From an uncultured Campylobacter sp. (GTDB taxonomy: Bacteria; Campylobacterota; Campylobacteria; Campylobacterales; Campylobacteraceae): a DNA stretch of 33,861 nt. Both the position numbers and the translations under genes were made by a program. The notes beneath the pieces were generated by a model, which worked only from the letters and a program-made list of their open reading frames with translations, ran no database searches and had not been told where the DNA came from. Of this stretch, positions 26,058-33,607 are shown piece by piece (positions within the stretch are counted from its first letter, which is position 1; each line of letters begins with the position of its first letter). The stretch covers positions 1-33,861 of the forward strand of contig NZ_CALKTL010000164.1 of the NCBI RefSeq assembly GCF_937997405.1, written 5' to 3'.

Positions 26058-27293
26058 ATGAAAAAGCTCGCTACGATACTTGCGCTGCTCTGTGCGGCGG
26101 CGTTCGCCAAGGAGTATGAGTATATGGTGCAAAGTATGAGCTACAGCTCACTCGGAGATCGCAAGCAGAGCACGCATCTAAGCTACGACGCGGCGGCGCG
26201 CAAGCTGGAGCAGATAAGAGATACGAACTCCTCGGACGGCCTAGGCTCTAGCTACAAAGAGATCAGTTACTTTGACGAAAAGGGGGATATGGTTAAATTT
26301 GAAGTATTTAACCTTGATCTTAAAAGCGGCAAGTGGAAAAAAATAGAAGACTACACGGAAAGCGTCAAAGACGGCATCACGACGCGCGAGAGCAATTCAA
26401 TAGCGGACGACGGCACGCGCAATGCGAGTAAAACCGTCTCCAGCTACGACGGCAACGCGACCGAAGATGTGCGATATAAGCTCGCAAAGGGCAAATGGCA
26501 TAAAGAGAGCATGAGCAGATCCGTAAGAAACGCGTGGGATAAGGAGAAGCTTACGATAAGCTTCAAATGGGACGGCAAGAGCTGGCAGCCCAAAGATAAG
26601 ACCGAAATTTTCTATGACGGCTCAGGAGAGATGAGCGGATACGTGAGCTACGAGTTTGTAAACGGCGCGTGGCAAAATAGCGAGCGAGAGATGCTTAACG
26701 GCGATCGAAACGGCAGCTACGAGCAGATCCGCAGCACTTTTCAAAACGGCGCGTGGCAAAACGCGACGATGAGTAAGCATGAGCTTGACGCCGCAAAGGG
26801 CGAGGAGGTCGTTACGAGCTTCATCTGGAACGACGAGAAGCGCGTGTGGGATAATATGAGCAAACAGACCGCTATCAAGAAGGGCGCGGATCTTAATATG
26901 ACCTCTTATCTGTGGGATGAGCAGCTTAAAGATTGGGTCAAAAGCTACTCAAACGGCGAAATTTACGACAAATCGGGCGAGCGCCCGCTCGTGCAAAGCC
27001 ACGAATCAAATTCCAGTAGCGGCAAATACGTCTATAGCTACGACGAGCACGGCAGCAATACCGCGATGGATATCTACAAGCTTGATGCGAGCGGCAAATG
27101 GGTGCAATCGGGGCGCTCGGAGGCTACTTACGATACCGCAATCCCGGCTGATAGCGTGGGGTACGGAGCCGCGCTCATGATGTTTGAGATGCCTAGCATC
27201 TACGCGATAACGAGCTTTAAGGAATTTAAGATTAAAGACGGAAAATCCGAGCTCATAACGGAGCAGACGTGGAAATATAAAAAGATAAAGTAG
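26058..27293 (+). CDS. Exported W-rich repeat protein, paralogue A
   Basis: 411 residues with a clear signal peptide (MKKLATILALLCAAAFA, then KEYEY). The mature protein is a series of irregular repeats of about 30-45 residues. They are built on beta-like text such as FKWDGKSWQPKDKTEIFYD, VNGAWQNSEREML, QNGAWQNATMSKHE, IWNDEKRVWDN and LWDEQLKDWVKSYS, with YD or FDE.G turns. The look is similar to YD-type or DUF3836-like exported repeat proteins of Bacteroidetes, but I cannot assign a family. It ends with EQTWKYKKIK. The neighbour at 27477 shares the start of the mature region and the ending, so the two are tandem paralogues. A surface or periplasmic binding role is only a guess. Confidence 0.78.
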   Translation: MKKLATILALLCAAAFAKEYEYMVQSMSYSSLGDRKQSTHLSYDAAARKLEQIRDTNSSDGLGSSYKEISYFDEKGDMVKFEVFNLDLKSGKWKKIEDYTESVKDGITTRESNSIADDGTRNASKTVSSYDGNATEDVRYKLAKGKWHKESMSRSVRNAWDKEKLTISFKWDGKSWQPKDKTEIFYDGSGEMSGYVSYEFVNGAWQNSEREMLNGDRNGSYEQIRSTFQNGAWQNATMSKHELDAAKGEEVVTSFIWNDEKRVWDNMSKQTAIKKGADLNMTSYLWDEQLKDWVKSYSNGEIYDKSGERPLVQSHESNSSSGKYVYSYDEHGSNTAMDIYKLDASGKWVQSGRSEATYDTAIPADSVGYGAALMMFEMPSIYAITSFKEFKIKDGKSELITEQTWKYKKIK

Positions 27294-27380
27294 CGTTTGA
27301 AGATGCGTCGGTAAAATTTCGCGGCTAAATTTTATCTGCGCGTCCTTGCGCGAGTGCTGCAGTTAAATTTTATCATCGCG

Positions 27381-27438
27381 GCGTTTAAATTTAACAGACG
27401 CGGCGCCGCGCGAGCTTTGCGTTTAAATTTAGCGGACG
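27381..27438 (+). repeat. Imperfect direct repeat upstream of paralogue B
   Basis: GCGTTTAAATTTAACAGACG (27381-27400) recurs as GCGTTTAAATTTAGCGGACG (27419-27438), 18 of 20 bases identical and 38 bases apart. It precedes the ribosome site of the next gene and may be intergenic repeat decay or an operator pair. Confidence 0.5.
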
Positions 27439-27476
27439 TAGCATGGATTAAAATTTAGACAATAAAAGGAGCGGTC

Positions 27477-28907
27477 ATGAGAGGTGTTTTTAAAATTTCA
27501 CCCGAGGGTGCGGCAGATTTTGCGGCGGCAAATTTAAAAGCGCGAGCGATTATTTCGGCGGGCGCTTTTAAGGCGCGGACGGCGGTTTCGGCAGACAAGC
27601 TTCGAGTTCGAGCGGCAGTTTTAGCAGGCTCTATTTTGGCGGCGACGTTAACGCTTGCGATGCCTGCGGGCGCGACCGAGACGGCAGCAAAACACGCGGC
27701 GGCGGATAAAATTTGTCTGCAAAAGACGAGCTATAAAACAGAAGGCGGCGCCCTGCCGCGCTACGAATATGAAGTGAGCCAAAACTACGACGCCAAAACC
27801 CGCCGCTTAGAAAAAATTTACAGAAAAAGCAGCGAAGAGGGAGCGTCCGTATCGAAAAGCTTTAGCAAATTTGACGAAAGCGGCGAGCGCGAGATCGAAA
27901 ATATCGAATACGACTGGGACGCGGACGCAAATAAATTGCGCGAAACGGCGATGAGCAAGCAGGAGATCGCAAAGGATGGCTCAAAAATTTATTTCAGCCT
28001 GCAAAGCAAGGACGGCAAGCCATACGACGGGGAAAAAGCCGTCGAAAAGCGCGAGGGCAAAACGGAAATTTTGCAAAATTTCACGCTAAAAAAGGGCAGA
28101 TGGACGCCGACATACCTTACAAAAAGGATTGTCGATGAAAGCGACAGAAACAATTTCGTATCGACCTATGAATGGAACGCCAAAGCGAAAAAATGGGTGC
28201 CGTACGAAAAATCGATATATCACTACAACGGCGACGCTTACGCGGGCTCCGAAGGCTACGCGTGGCGCGGCAAATGGGTGCCGCTTACAAAACATACCGT
28301 CTTTACGGCCGCGGACGGGACGCGCAGCGAGATAAATTTTATATGGCGCGACGGCGCCTGGGAGCGCGATGAAAAGGTCTTACGCAAGATCGAGCCCAAG
28401 TATAAGCGCTTTAGCGAGCTAAGATCGCGCTGGGACGCCGCAAAAAACGAGTGGAGGGAGTACTACAAAAACGTGCACGAGGAGACCGAGGAAAGCAGGC
28501 TTCTACGCGAGCGAACCGAGCTCTGGCGCGAGGAATCGCAACGCTGGGAGGTCGTGTTTGAAAACGAGTTTAGCTACGACGCGCGCGGCAACGTGATAAA
28601 AAATCGCACGGCCTCCGATGGCAAGCAGTACGAATACATCTACGACTACGACGAAGCGGGTAATAACATCTCCATCATCCTGCGCGAGCCTGATGAGAGC
28701 GGCAAATGGCACGAGACGCAAAGGACGCAAAACGTCTTTGAGCGGGGCATTTTAGCGCACGACGTCCTGGATCGCGGCTTCATCGGCGACTACATAGCCG
28801 CGGGCGAAAACGCGATCAAAAGCAGCAAGCAGTATTTTCTAAAGGACGGCGAGTTTAAGCTAAACGAAACTCGCGAGTGGGTTTACGGAAAATGCGAGCC
28901 GCAATAA
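27477..28907 (+). CDS. Exported W-rich repeat protein, paralogue B, with extended N-terminus
   Basis: 476 residues. AAAGGAGCGG precedes the ATG. About 43 residues of basic, alanine-rich sequence, including three 11-residue repeats, come before the hydrophobic signal core (VLAGSILAATLTLAMPAGA), so the signal peptide is unusually long. The mature part begins like paralogue A: YEYEVSQNYDAKTRRLEKI, and FDESG against FDEKG. It continues with W-rich beta repeats (YEWNAKAKKWVPYEKS, YAWRGKWVPLTKH, IWRDGAWERDEKV, LWREESQRWEVVF) and ends REWVYGKCEPQ. No family is recognised. It probably shares location and role with paralogue A, and the next gene starts 15 bases later. Confidence 0.75.
   Translation: MRGVFKISPEGAADFAAANLKARAIISAGAFKARTAVSADKLRVRAAVLAGSILAATLTLAMPAGATETAAKHAAADKICLQKTSYKTEGGALPRYEYEVSQNYDAKTRRLEKIYRKSSEEGASVSKSFSKFDESGEREIENIEYDWDADANKLRETAMSKQEIAKDGSKIYFSLQSKDGKPYDGEKAVEKREGKTEILQNFTLKKGRWTPTYLTKRIVDESDRNNFVSTYEWNAKAKKWVPYEKSIYHYNGDAYAGSEGYAWRGKWVPLTKHTVFTAADGTRSEINFIWRDGAWERDEKVLRKIEPKYKRFSELRSRWDAAKNEWREYYKNVHEETEESRLLRERTELWREESQRWEVVFENEFSYDARGNVIKNRTASDGKQYEYIYDYDEAGNNISIILREPDESGKWHETQRTQNVFERGILAHDVLDRGFIGDYIAAGENAIKSSKQYFLKDGEFKLNETREWVYGKCEPQ
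27534..27632 (+). repeat. Three 33-base coding repeats in the signal-peptide region of paralogue B
   Basis: Residues 20-52 divide into LKARAIISAGA, FKARTAVSADK and LRVRAAVLAGS, three degenerate 11-residue units matching three 33-base DNA units. The last unit forms the beginning of the hydrophobic core. Confidence 0.6.
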
Positions 28908-28922
28908 AATTTGGAAAGTCTC

Positions 28923-29480
28923 ATGAACGAGCCTTATATCGTTAAAATTTCAGATAGCGACGCGATGATGTTCGGCTGCGAAGCGGACGAGCGGGTGCGA
29001 GAATTTGCCGCTAAATTTGACGGCCGGGAGTACGAAAGCGAGTTTGAGCGGACCGGCTATCTGCTCGGCACGGACGTTTTTATCGAGGTCGCGAGCGAGG
29101 AGAGTTTAAATGAAGGCTCCTTACGCGCTCAAATTCCAAACGAAAAGGCTTTGGACGCTGACGGCGGTACGACGGTTTTAAGCCTGCGCGAGTGGGACGG
29201 CAAGGAACACTGGCGGGTTCGCGCGAGCGGTGAAATTTTACGCGCGATAAGCGAGGATGAGGACGGCGGCGCAGCGTATCTGCTCCTTAGCCCGAGACAT
29301 ATCGCCGCAGAGGAGCTGCGAGGCGCCTTTGCGGACAAGCCGCCGCAGGAATTTGCACGCATTACCCGTGGCCTCGAAGCCAAATACGACTGCAAGGACC
29401 GAATGCTCTGCTACGTCGTTTGCTATTTTACGCCGAGGGGCAAAGAGGGGATGCGGGCGGACTTCGGCGTGCAAATTTGA
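28923..29480 (+). CDS. Hypothetical protein, probably cytosolic
   Basis: 185 residues from the ATG at 28923, which has GGAAAG four bases upstream. A TTG at 28911 would add four residues. There is no signal peptide or membrane segment, it is acidic, and no family is recognised. Visible features are LSLREWDGKEHWRVRASGE in the middle and KYDCKDRMLCYVVCYFTPRG near the end, with three close cysteines. It follows the exported paralogue B by 15 bases, so co-transcription is likely. The contrast between an exported protein and a soluble acidic partner is worth noting but does not give a function. Confidence 0.65.
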   Translation: MNEPYIVKISDSDAMMFGCEADERVREFAAKFDGREYESEFERTGYLLGTDVFIEVASEESLNEGSLRAQIPNEKALDADGGTTVLSLREWDGKEHWRVRASGEILRAISEDEDGGAAYLLLSPRHIAAEELRGAFADKPPQEFARITRGLEAKYDCKDRMLCYVVCYFTPRGKEGMRADFGVQI

Positions 29481-29633
29481 AGCGCGGCGGATCAAATTTA
29501 AAATTTGCCTGTGCAGCGCGCTCGCGCCGAACAGCGAGAGTTTGATCCTGTGCGTAAGACCTGCGCCGCATGAGTGCAAACAAAATTTAAGCGACGAAAT
29601 TTAAACCGCCGCGACGATCGAAATGGGGTCAAA

Positions 29634-29981
29634 ATGATAAAATCCATAAAATTTGAGGGCGAAAGCATCGAGGAGCTGGAGGTTTGGTACTACGCCCCAA
29701 AGCACGAATGTAGCGCCGCAGAGTTCGCGCAGCAGTGCGGCAAGCTCGTACGCGCGGACTTTGGGCTTGCCTCCCTTTACGAGATAAAATTTGAAAAATT
29801 TACGCCGAGCGAGCCCGATGATTTTATGAAGGAGCGGATAACGGCTGCTTTGAGCGCGGCTGGCCTATCAGGCGAGCCTGAAAATTTCGCAATGGGCGGC
29901 GAGAACGACTGGGACTGGCAGGAGTGCTCGTTTGAGGCGAGCGGACGGCGATTTTTACGCATCTGGGCAACGTCGGCTTGA
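29634..29981 (+). CDS. Small acidic hypothetical protein
   Basis: 115 residues starting MIKSIKFEGESIEELEVWYY. The longer frame from 29574 adds 20 basic residues read from AAATTT-containing DNA, and I reject it. The ribosome site is weak (GGGG). It has no signal or membrane segment. Charged, with tryptophans near the end (ENDWDWQECSFEASG, FLRIWATS). No family is recognised. It lies 153 bases after the previous gene in the same direction. Confidence 0.6.
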   Translation: MIKSIKFEGESIEELEVWYYAPKHECSAAEFAQQCGKLVRADFGLASLYEIKFEKFTPSEPDDFMKERITAALSAAGLSGEPENFAMGGENDWDWQECSFEASGRRFLRIWATSA

Positions 29982-30227
29982 TAAATTTAGCCGCAATACG
30001 GGCTTTGCGTGCCTGAGAGTTTCGAGCGGATTTGCCGCAAAGCGCTTGCAAAAGGCGCCTAGCGACGTTAAAATTCCGCGCTACCACTTATCTCGCGCGT
30101 ATTTGCACGCCTTGAAGCGCAATAGCGTAAGCCCCGAGCAAGCTAGCGCGCCCTATTTTGCGCAAATTTACGCACCGAGGCGGGGCGGGCGCCCTGCTCT
30201 GAGCCAAAATTTATTTGAAGGGAAAAT

Positions 30228-30959
30228 ATGAAAAACTTATTTTTAGCCGCGCTTGCAGCATTAGCGCTTAGCGGCTGCGCGGGCTTAAAATGCGGCGCAA
30301 AGGACGGACGAGATGTCGCCGAGATCGACGTGCCCGAAGATGGCTGGGCGAGGTACCTAGGCACCGACGGCGAGGTCAAGGAGGTCGCGTTTTTCACGGC
30401 ATTTTTCTCGGGGCAGTTCCGCCAGAGCCCAAAAGATGGCGAAAAGATCGGCTTCGTGCTTACCAAAAAGAGCGGCGAACGCATACCGATAAGGCTCGGC
30501 AATATGTATAAGGCGGCAGACGGCGCATTTGCGCTCGCGGATCTGGACGCGCAGGGCGACGTATGGCGCGGAGCAGAGGAACTACAAGGAGCAAAACGGG
30601 TGAAATTTTATAAATTTCAAGAAGGCAGCGTCAAAGTAACGGACTATGAGGCGCAAGGCGGGCTTTGCGAGGCGTTTTACGCAGGCCAAAAGATACGCGT
30701 CAAAAGCGTGCTAAGCCGCCGCACGAGCAAGGCGGGCAGGGCTAGCGGCGAAATTTCCACCGCGCAGACGCAGGGCGAAATATCGCGCGACGCCGTCAAA
30801 GCTTTAAACTCGCGCAAAAAGCTCTCGCCGCAAAGCTCTAGCAAAAATTTAGCGAACAAAAAGAGCGCCGCGCAAAAAACCAATAGCGAGGCGTTAAAAT
30901 CAGAGGTGGAGGCGCTAAAAGACATCATCTGTATTGTAGGCAAAAACGAAGTTGATTGA
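30228..30959 (+). CDS. Predicted lipoprotein
   Basis: 243 residues. The N-terminus MKNLFLAALAALALSGCAG has the lipobox LSGC (Cys17), and GAAGGGAAAAT precedes the ATG. Residues about 30-150 form a compact domain (DGWARYLGTDGEVKEVAFF, SGERIPIRLGNMYKAADG) that I do not recognise. Residues about 160-225 are a Ser/Lys/Ala-rich, low-complexity linker (for example RRTSKAGRASGEIST). The end, VEALKDIICIVGKNEVD, may be a short helix. It is probably anchored in the outer or inner membrane facing the periplasm. Upstream 29982-30227 is non-coding. Confidence 0.75.
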   Translation: MKNLFLAALAALALSGCAGLKCGAKDGRDVAEIDVPEDGWARYLGTDGEVKEVAFFTAFFSGQFRQSPKDGEKIGFVLTKKSGERIPIRLGNMYKAADGAFALADLDAQGDVWRGAEELQGAKRVKFYKFQEGSVKVTDYEAQGGLCEAFYAGQKIRVKSVLSRRTSKAGRASGEISTAQTQGEISRDAVKALNSRKKLSPQSSSKNLANKKSAAQKTNSEALKSEVEALKDIICIVGKNEVD

Positions 30960-31027
30960 AATTTCAGACTAATGTGTAAAAATTTCGCTAAAATTTTGAA
31001 TAAAAATATCTTTTCAAGGAGTAAAAA

Positions 31028-31453
31028 ATGAAAAAAAGCGTTTTATTCTTCCTCTTGCCGCTGTTTTTGTTCGGCGGCGAGGCGCAAAAGCAGCTAAACG
31101 TCTTTGAGCTAACGCCGTCAAAGATGCCGCCGCAGCAGTTTAAGGTCGAAGCGGTCTTTTCCAAAGAGATCAAAGCCGACTGCAACGACGCGTATCTGAT
31201 CGGCGGCAAAATAGAGCAAAAAGAGGGCGCGGACGGGCTTTATTACGAGTTTAGCGGCGGCGATGAGCTTGCTCAAACGCTGATGCTATGCGACGGTAAG
31301 AAGCAAAAGAAGCGGATCTATTACGAGCTCACGCATCCATTCGCCTACGACGGCGGCGAAATTAGAATTTTGGCGCCCAAAGACGTTAAGGTCGAGCTTA
31401 AAATTTACGAGCTCATAGAGAGCAAAGAGCCTAAAATCCGCAAGATGAAATAA
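31028..31453 (+). CDS. eco: Ecotin-type serine protease inhibitor
   Basis: 141 residues with a signal peptide (MKKSVLFFLLPLFLFGG), acting in the periplasm. The mature part tracks E. coli ecotin: LNVFELTPSK, then KADCNDAYLIGGKIEQK against VDCNLHRLGGKLENK, then TLMLCDGKKQKK against STMMACPDGKKEKK, then APKDVKVELKIYE against TPDNVDVKYRVW. Cys52 and Cys88 match the ecotin disulfide. The reactive-site Met84 of ecotin aligns with Leu85 here (Leu-Met at P1-P1'), so elastase-, chymotrypsin- or cathepsin G-like proteases are plausible targets. AAGGAG precedes the ATG. For an oral species this could protect against neutrophil proteases; that role is inference. Confidence 0.85.
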   Translation: MKKSVLFFLLPLFLFGGEAQKQLNVFELTPSKMPPQQFKVEAVFSKEIKADCNDAYLIGGKIEQKEGADGLYYEFSGGDELAQTLMLCDGKKQKKRIYYELTHPFAYDGGEIRILAPKDVKVELKIYELIESKEPKIRKMK

Positions 31454-31485
31454 TTTCGCAAGAAGCAGGGCGGACCGAGCTTATG

Positions 31486-31506
31486 CATGGCGGAATTTCC
31501 GCCATG
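31486..31506 (+). terminator. Perfect hairpin after the ecotin gene
   Basis: CATGGCGGA and TCCGCCATG pair perfectly around ATT, 33 bases after the ecotin stop. It is strong, but no T-run follows (TAATAGATCTTTC), so it may act as a factor-dependent terminator or an mRNA end stabiliser. Confidence 0.45.
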
Positions 31507-31609
31507 TAATAGATCTTTCATCGCGCAATGGTTTTGCGCGCAGGCGAGATAAATTTTACGGCGAAGAATGGAATTTCGGCATCGATGGGTCGTTTGGTTA
31601 AAATTTCAG

Positions 31610-31615
31610 TATAAT
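31610..31615 (+). promoter_or_regulatory. Candidate -10 element very close to the YeaK-like gene
   Basis: TATAAT lies only 14 bases before the ATG at 31629. If used, the transcript would start a few bases before the start codon and lose part of the AAGGAGAG ribosome site, so it may be coincidental. Confidence 0.3.
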
Positions 31616-31628
31616 TCAAGGAGAGAGC

Positions 31629-32330
31629 ATGTCAGAGAGAATTTTTGAAAGCCTAAAAGAGCTTTTGACGCAGCAGGGGGCGCGCTTCCGCGTCGTAGCT
31701 CACGAAAGCGCGGGCACCTCCGCCGAAGTCGCCAAAATCCGCGGCACGCAGCTAGGACAAGGCGCAAAGGCGCTGGTTTGCACGATCAAGGGCTTTAAGG
31801 ACGGGCAAATTTCTTTTTCGCAAAATTTAAATTTAGCAAGCGCCGATGACGCGCAAAATCTCGACGCTTCCGCCCTTGCGAGCGCTCAAGGCTGCGAAAA
31901 CGGCGCCTGCGCGGGAAATTTAGCTTTAACCGCCGATCAAATCTGCGCAAACGTACCGCAGCAGCTGAAGCTTCCTAGCGACAAACCCGCGGGTAGAAAC
32001 GGCAGAATTTACGTCCTAGCGGTCTTCGCAGCCGATCATAAAACCGATCTAAAGCGCTTGGCAGAGGGGCTCGGCGGCACGAAAGCATCGCTCGTAAGCC
32101 CCGACGAAGTGGGCGATCTCACGGACTGCGTCATCGGCTCGGTGCCGCCTTTTAGCTTCCACGACAAGCTGCTGCTAATCGCCGATCCGTCGCTGTTCGG
32201 ACGCTTTGAAGAGATCGCTTTCAACGCGGGCCTGCTTGATCACTCGATCATCCTAAACGCGCAGGATTACGCGCGCATCGCAGCTCCGCACATCGTTAGC
32301 TTCACCGAAGAGGCTACGGAAGGTGAATAG
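31629..32330 (+). CDS. YbaK/YeaK-family aminoacyl-tRNA deacylase with an internal insertion
   Basis: A trans-editing enzyme of the prolyl-tRNA-synthetase-INS superfamily that hydrolyses mischarged tRNA. The match to E. coli YeaK as I remember it is close: RFRVVAHESAGTSAEVAKIR, GTQLGQGAKALVC (conserved Lys47), LAVFAADHKTDLKRLAEGLG, SLVSPDEVGDLTDCV, GSVPPFSFHDKLLLIADPSL and EIAFNAGLLDHSIIL. Ser- or Thr-tRNA substrates are suggested for YeaK-type enzymes; I am not sure of this. Residues about 60-126 are an Ala/Asn/Ser-rich insertion where YeaK has only a short loop, making it 233 residues instead of about 167. AAGGAGAG precedes the ATG. Confidence 0.87.
   Translation: MSERIFESLKELLTQQGARFRVVAHESAGTSAEVAKIRGTQLGQGAKALVCTIKGFKDGQISFSQNLNLASADDAQNLDASALASAQGCENGACAGNLALTADQICANVPQQLKLPSDKPAGRNGRIYVLAVFAADHKTDLKRLAEGLGGTKASLVSPDEVGDLTDCVIGSVPPFSFHDKLLLIADPSLFGRFEEIAFNAGLLDHSIILNAQDYARIAAPHIVSFTEEATEGE
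31806..32006 (+). repeat. Low-complexity insertion within the YeaK-like gene
   Basis: About 67 codons between KGFKDG and the strand IYVLAVFAAD have no counterpart in YeaK. They include NLNLASADDAQNLDASALAS, encoded by AAATTT-rich DNA, and a CENGAC cysteine pair. The frame is preserved and the domain on both sides is intact. Confidence 0.55.
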
Positions 32331-32531
32331 CTGCGCATCGTCCGTTTCACGCAAGAACAAGAGGACTCGGATTAAATTAGCCCAAAAGCAAGGGCAGAAT
32401 AGAAAAAGATAGTTAAGGATGGCTGTAAAAGCGGCACTTTGATTTTTGATCTTTTTTCTTCATATTAAGGCTTTAAAATTTGCAGTATGATCAGAAGCAA
32501 AGAGGTCGCGATCGAAATAAGGGGGAATGCT

Positions 32532-33149
32532 ATGAAGAAGGTGTGGACATTTTTGCTGTGCCTACTTGCGCTATGCGGCATGGAAAATGCTGCGGCTAAG
32601 GGAGGCGATGCGCCGCGACCGGAGATTTATCAGAGTATGAAAGATATTTACGACGATCTGCCGATCGCGCAACTGCCGATACGCTATCCGGGAGAAATTT
32701 CACCCTTAGCGGCTATCGATAAAAATTTACTTGATAAAAATGAGCTGTTTTCGTTCGCAAAGGAGAATTTTTTAATCGACAATCTAAGCGCGTATTGGGA
32801 GAGAATCAAAGACATAAGGGCTTGTCGTTTGCCAAAAAAGAGCGCCAAAACAATTCTGCTAAGGCTTTATCTGGGGGATTTCCAAGATAGCAAGCACGGG
32901 CACGAATATGTTTTTATGTGCCTTTTAAACGACGCATTTCGTATAAGCGATTGTCGCGAAATTTACGCCGATTACGTGCACTGCGGTAAAAGCAAGCCGC
33001 CGATGCGCGCCAAGCAGGAGTTCGTCATCAACGCCGATTTACGCTGCACAGTAACAACGCACTACTATACTTTAGATGCCGATAAAGAGCTGCACAGAAA
33101 TGTCTGCGTGCACGAAATAAAAAACGGCGCGATCGTTACTAAGGATTAA
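32532..33149 (+). CDS. Exported hypothetical protein, cysteine-containing
   Basis: 205 residues from the ATG at 32532, which follows AGGGGGAATGCT and gives a proper signal peptide (MKKVWTFLLCLLALCGMENAAAKG). The longer frame from 32487 adds 15 polar residues before it and is rejected. The mature protein has Cys residues in IRACRLPK, VFMCLLND, SDCREIY, HCGKSK, LRCTVTTHYY and RNVCVHE, suggesting up to three disulfides. I do not recognise the family. It stands alone, with non-coding DNA on both sides. Confidence 0.7.
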   Translation: MKKVWTFLLCLLALCGMENAAAKGGDAPRPEIYQSMKDIYDDLPIAQLPIRYPGEISPLAAIDKNLLDKNELFSFAKENFLIDNLSAYWERIKDIRACRLPKKSAKTILLRLYLGDFQDSKHGHEYVFMCLLNDAFRISDCREIYADYVHCGKSKPPMRAKQEFVINADLRCTVTTHYYTLDADKELHRNVCVHEIKNGAIVTKD

Positions 33150-33342
33150 AATCCAAGGCGATTTTGCGAGATGTTTTTGGCCGTAAATTTCATAGACAGA
33201 GCGGCAAACTGAGACGCGAATTCCCTCTATCTATGAGCCACGGCTATTTTAAATCGCGATAAAATAACGCTTAAACCGAGCCTCGAATTCATCATATTGA
33301 TGAGGCGCTGTTTCGAGCCGCGCCAAAACGGCTCGTAAATCT

Positions 33343-33492
33343 TCAGTGTGCTGCAGGCGCCATGCCAAGATGCGTCGCCTTGCGAAGCATTTTAACGACG
33401 GTGAGCGCTTTATTGGTTTTGACTTCCTGCAACAAGCTAAATATCAAATCTGAAATTCTTAGCAAGCCCCGAAAGCAACGAGGATAAAACAT
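33343..33492 (-). pseudogene. Possible remnant of a HigA-like antitoxin
   Basis: A 49-codon frame from ATG 33492 without a ribosome site. Its end, TNKALTVVKMLRKATHLGM then APAAH-stop, resembles the C-terminal TVLKVLRALGLRL text of HTH antitoxins found beside RelE-like toxins. Just past the stop, another frame runs TEDLRAVLARLETAPHQYDE to a stop at about 33248-33260, suggesting a frameshifted longer protein. No toxin gene is visible next to it. The family call is a weak visual match. Confidence 0.25.
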
Positions 33493-33547
33493 CCAAATTT
33501 TAAAATTTAAAAATTTTTAAAATAAAAGTGTGAGTTTAAAAAGAATT

Positions 33548-33576
33548 AGTCGCGACGATATCGCATCGCCGCGACT
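33548..33576 (-). terminator. Terminator of the DUF5339-type gene
   Basis: On the minus strand AGTCGCG and CGCGACT form a 7-bp stem, with further pairing possible in the 15-base loop. AATTCTTTTTAAAC follows. It lies about 30 bases beyond the stop of the right-edge gene. Confidence 0.55.
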
Positions 33577-33607
33577 GAAGAAGGCATCATCGTGCCCGCG
33601 AAGGTAT

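Larger units (their letters stand above)
33150..33607. other. 458-base gap holding a gene remnant and hairpins
   Basis: No complete gene is visible. It contains a possible antitoxin remnant (33343-33492 minus), a 7-bp hairpin (CGAGCCG at 33314-33320 with CGGCTCG at 33329-33335) and, at the right end, a terminator for the gene at 33608. AAATTT strings cluster at 33490-33525. Confidence 0.5.

Noticed and set aside
29536..29550. GAGAGTTTGATCCTG, identical to the 5' end of 16S rRNA (27F primer region)
   Set aside because: The match stops after 15 bases and no 16S sequence follows. It lies between two small protein genes and is probably chance.
29932..30231. Plus-strand 99-codon frame before the lipoprotein gene
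   Set aside because: It overlaps the end of the preceding gene and the start of the lipoprotein, with basic low-complexity text; a shadow frame.
33343..33492. Resemblance of VVKMLRKATHLGM to the ribosomal protein L7/L12 C-terminal motif
   Set aside because: The surrounding residues do not fit L7/L12, and the ending fits HTH antitoxins better. Both matches are weak.
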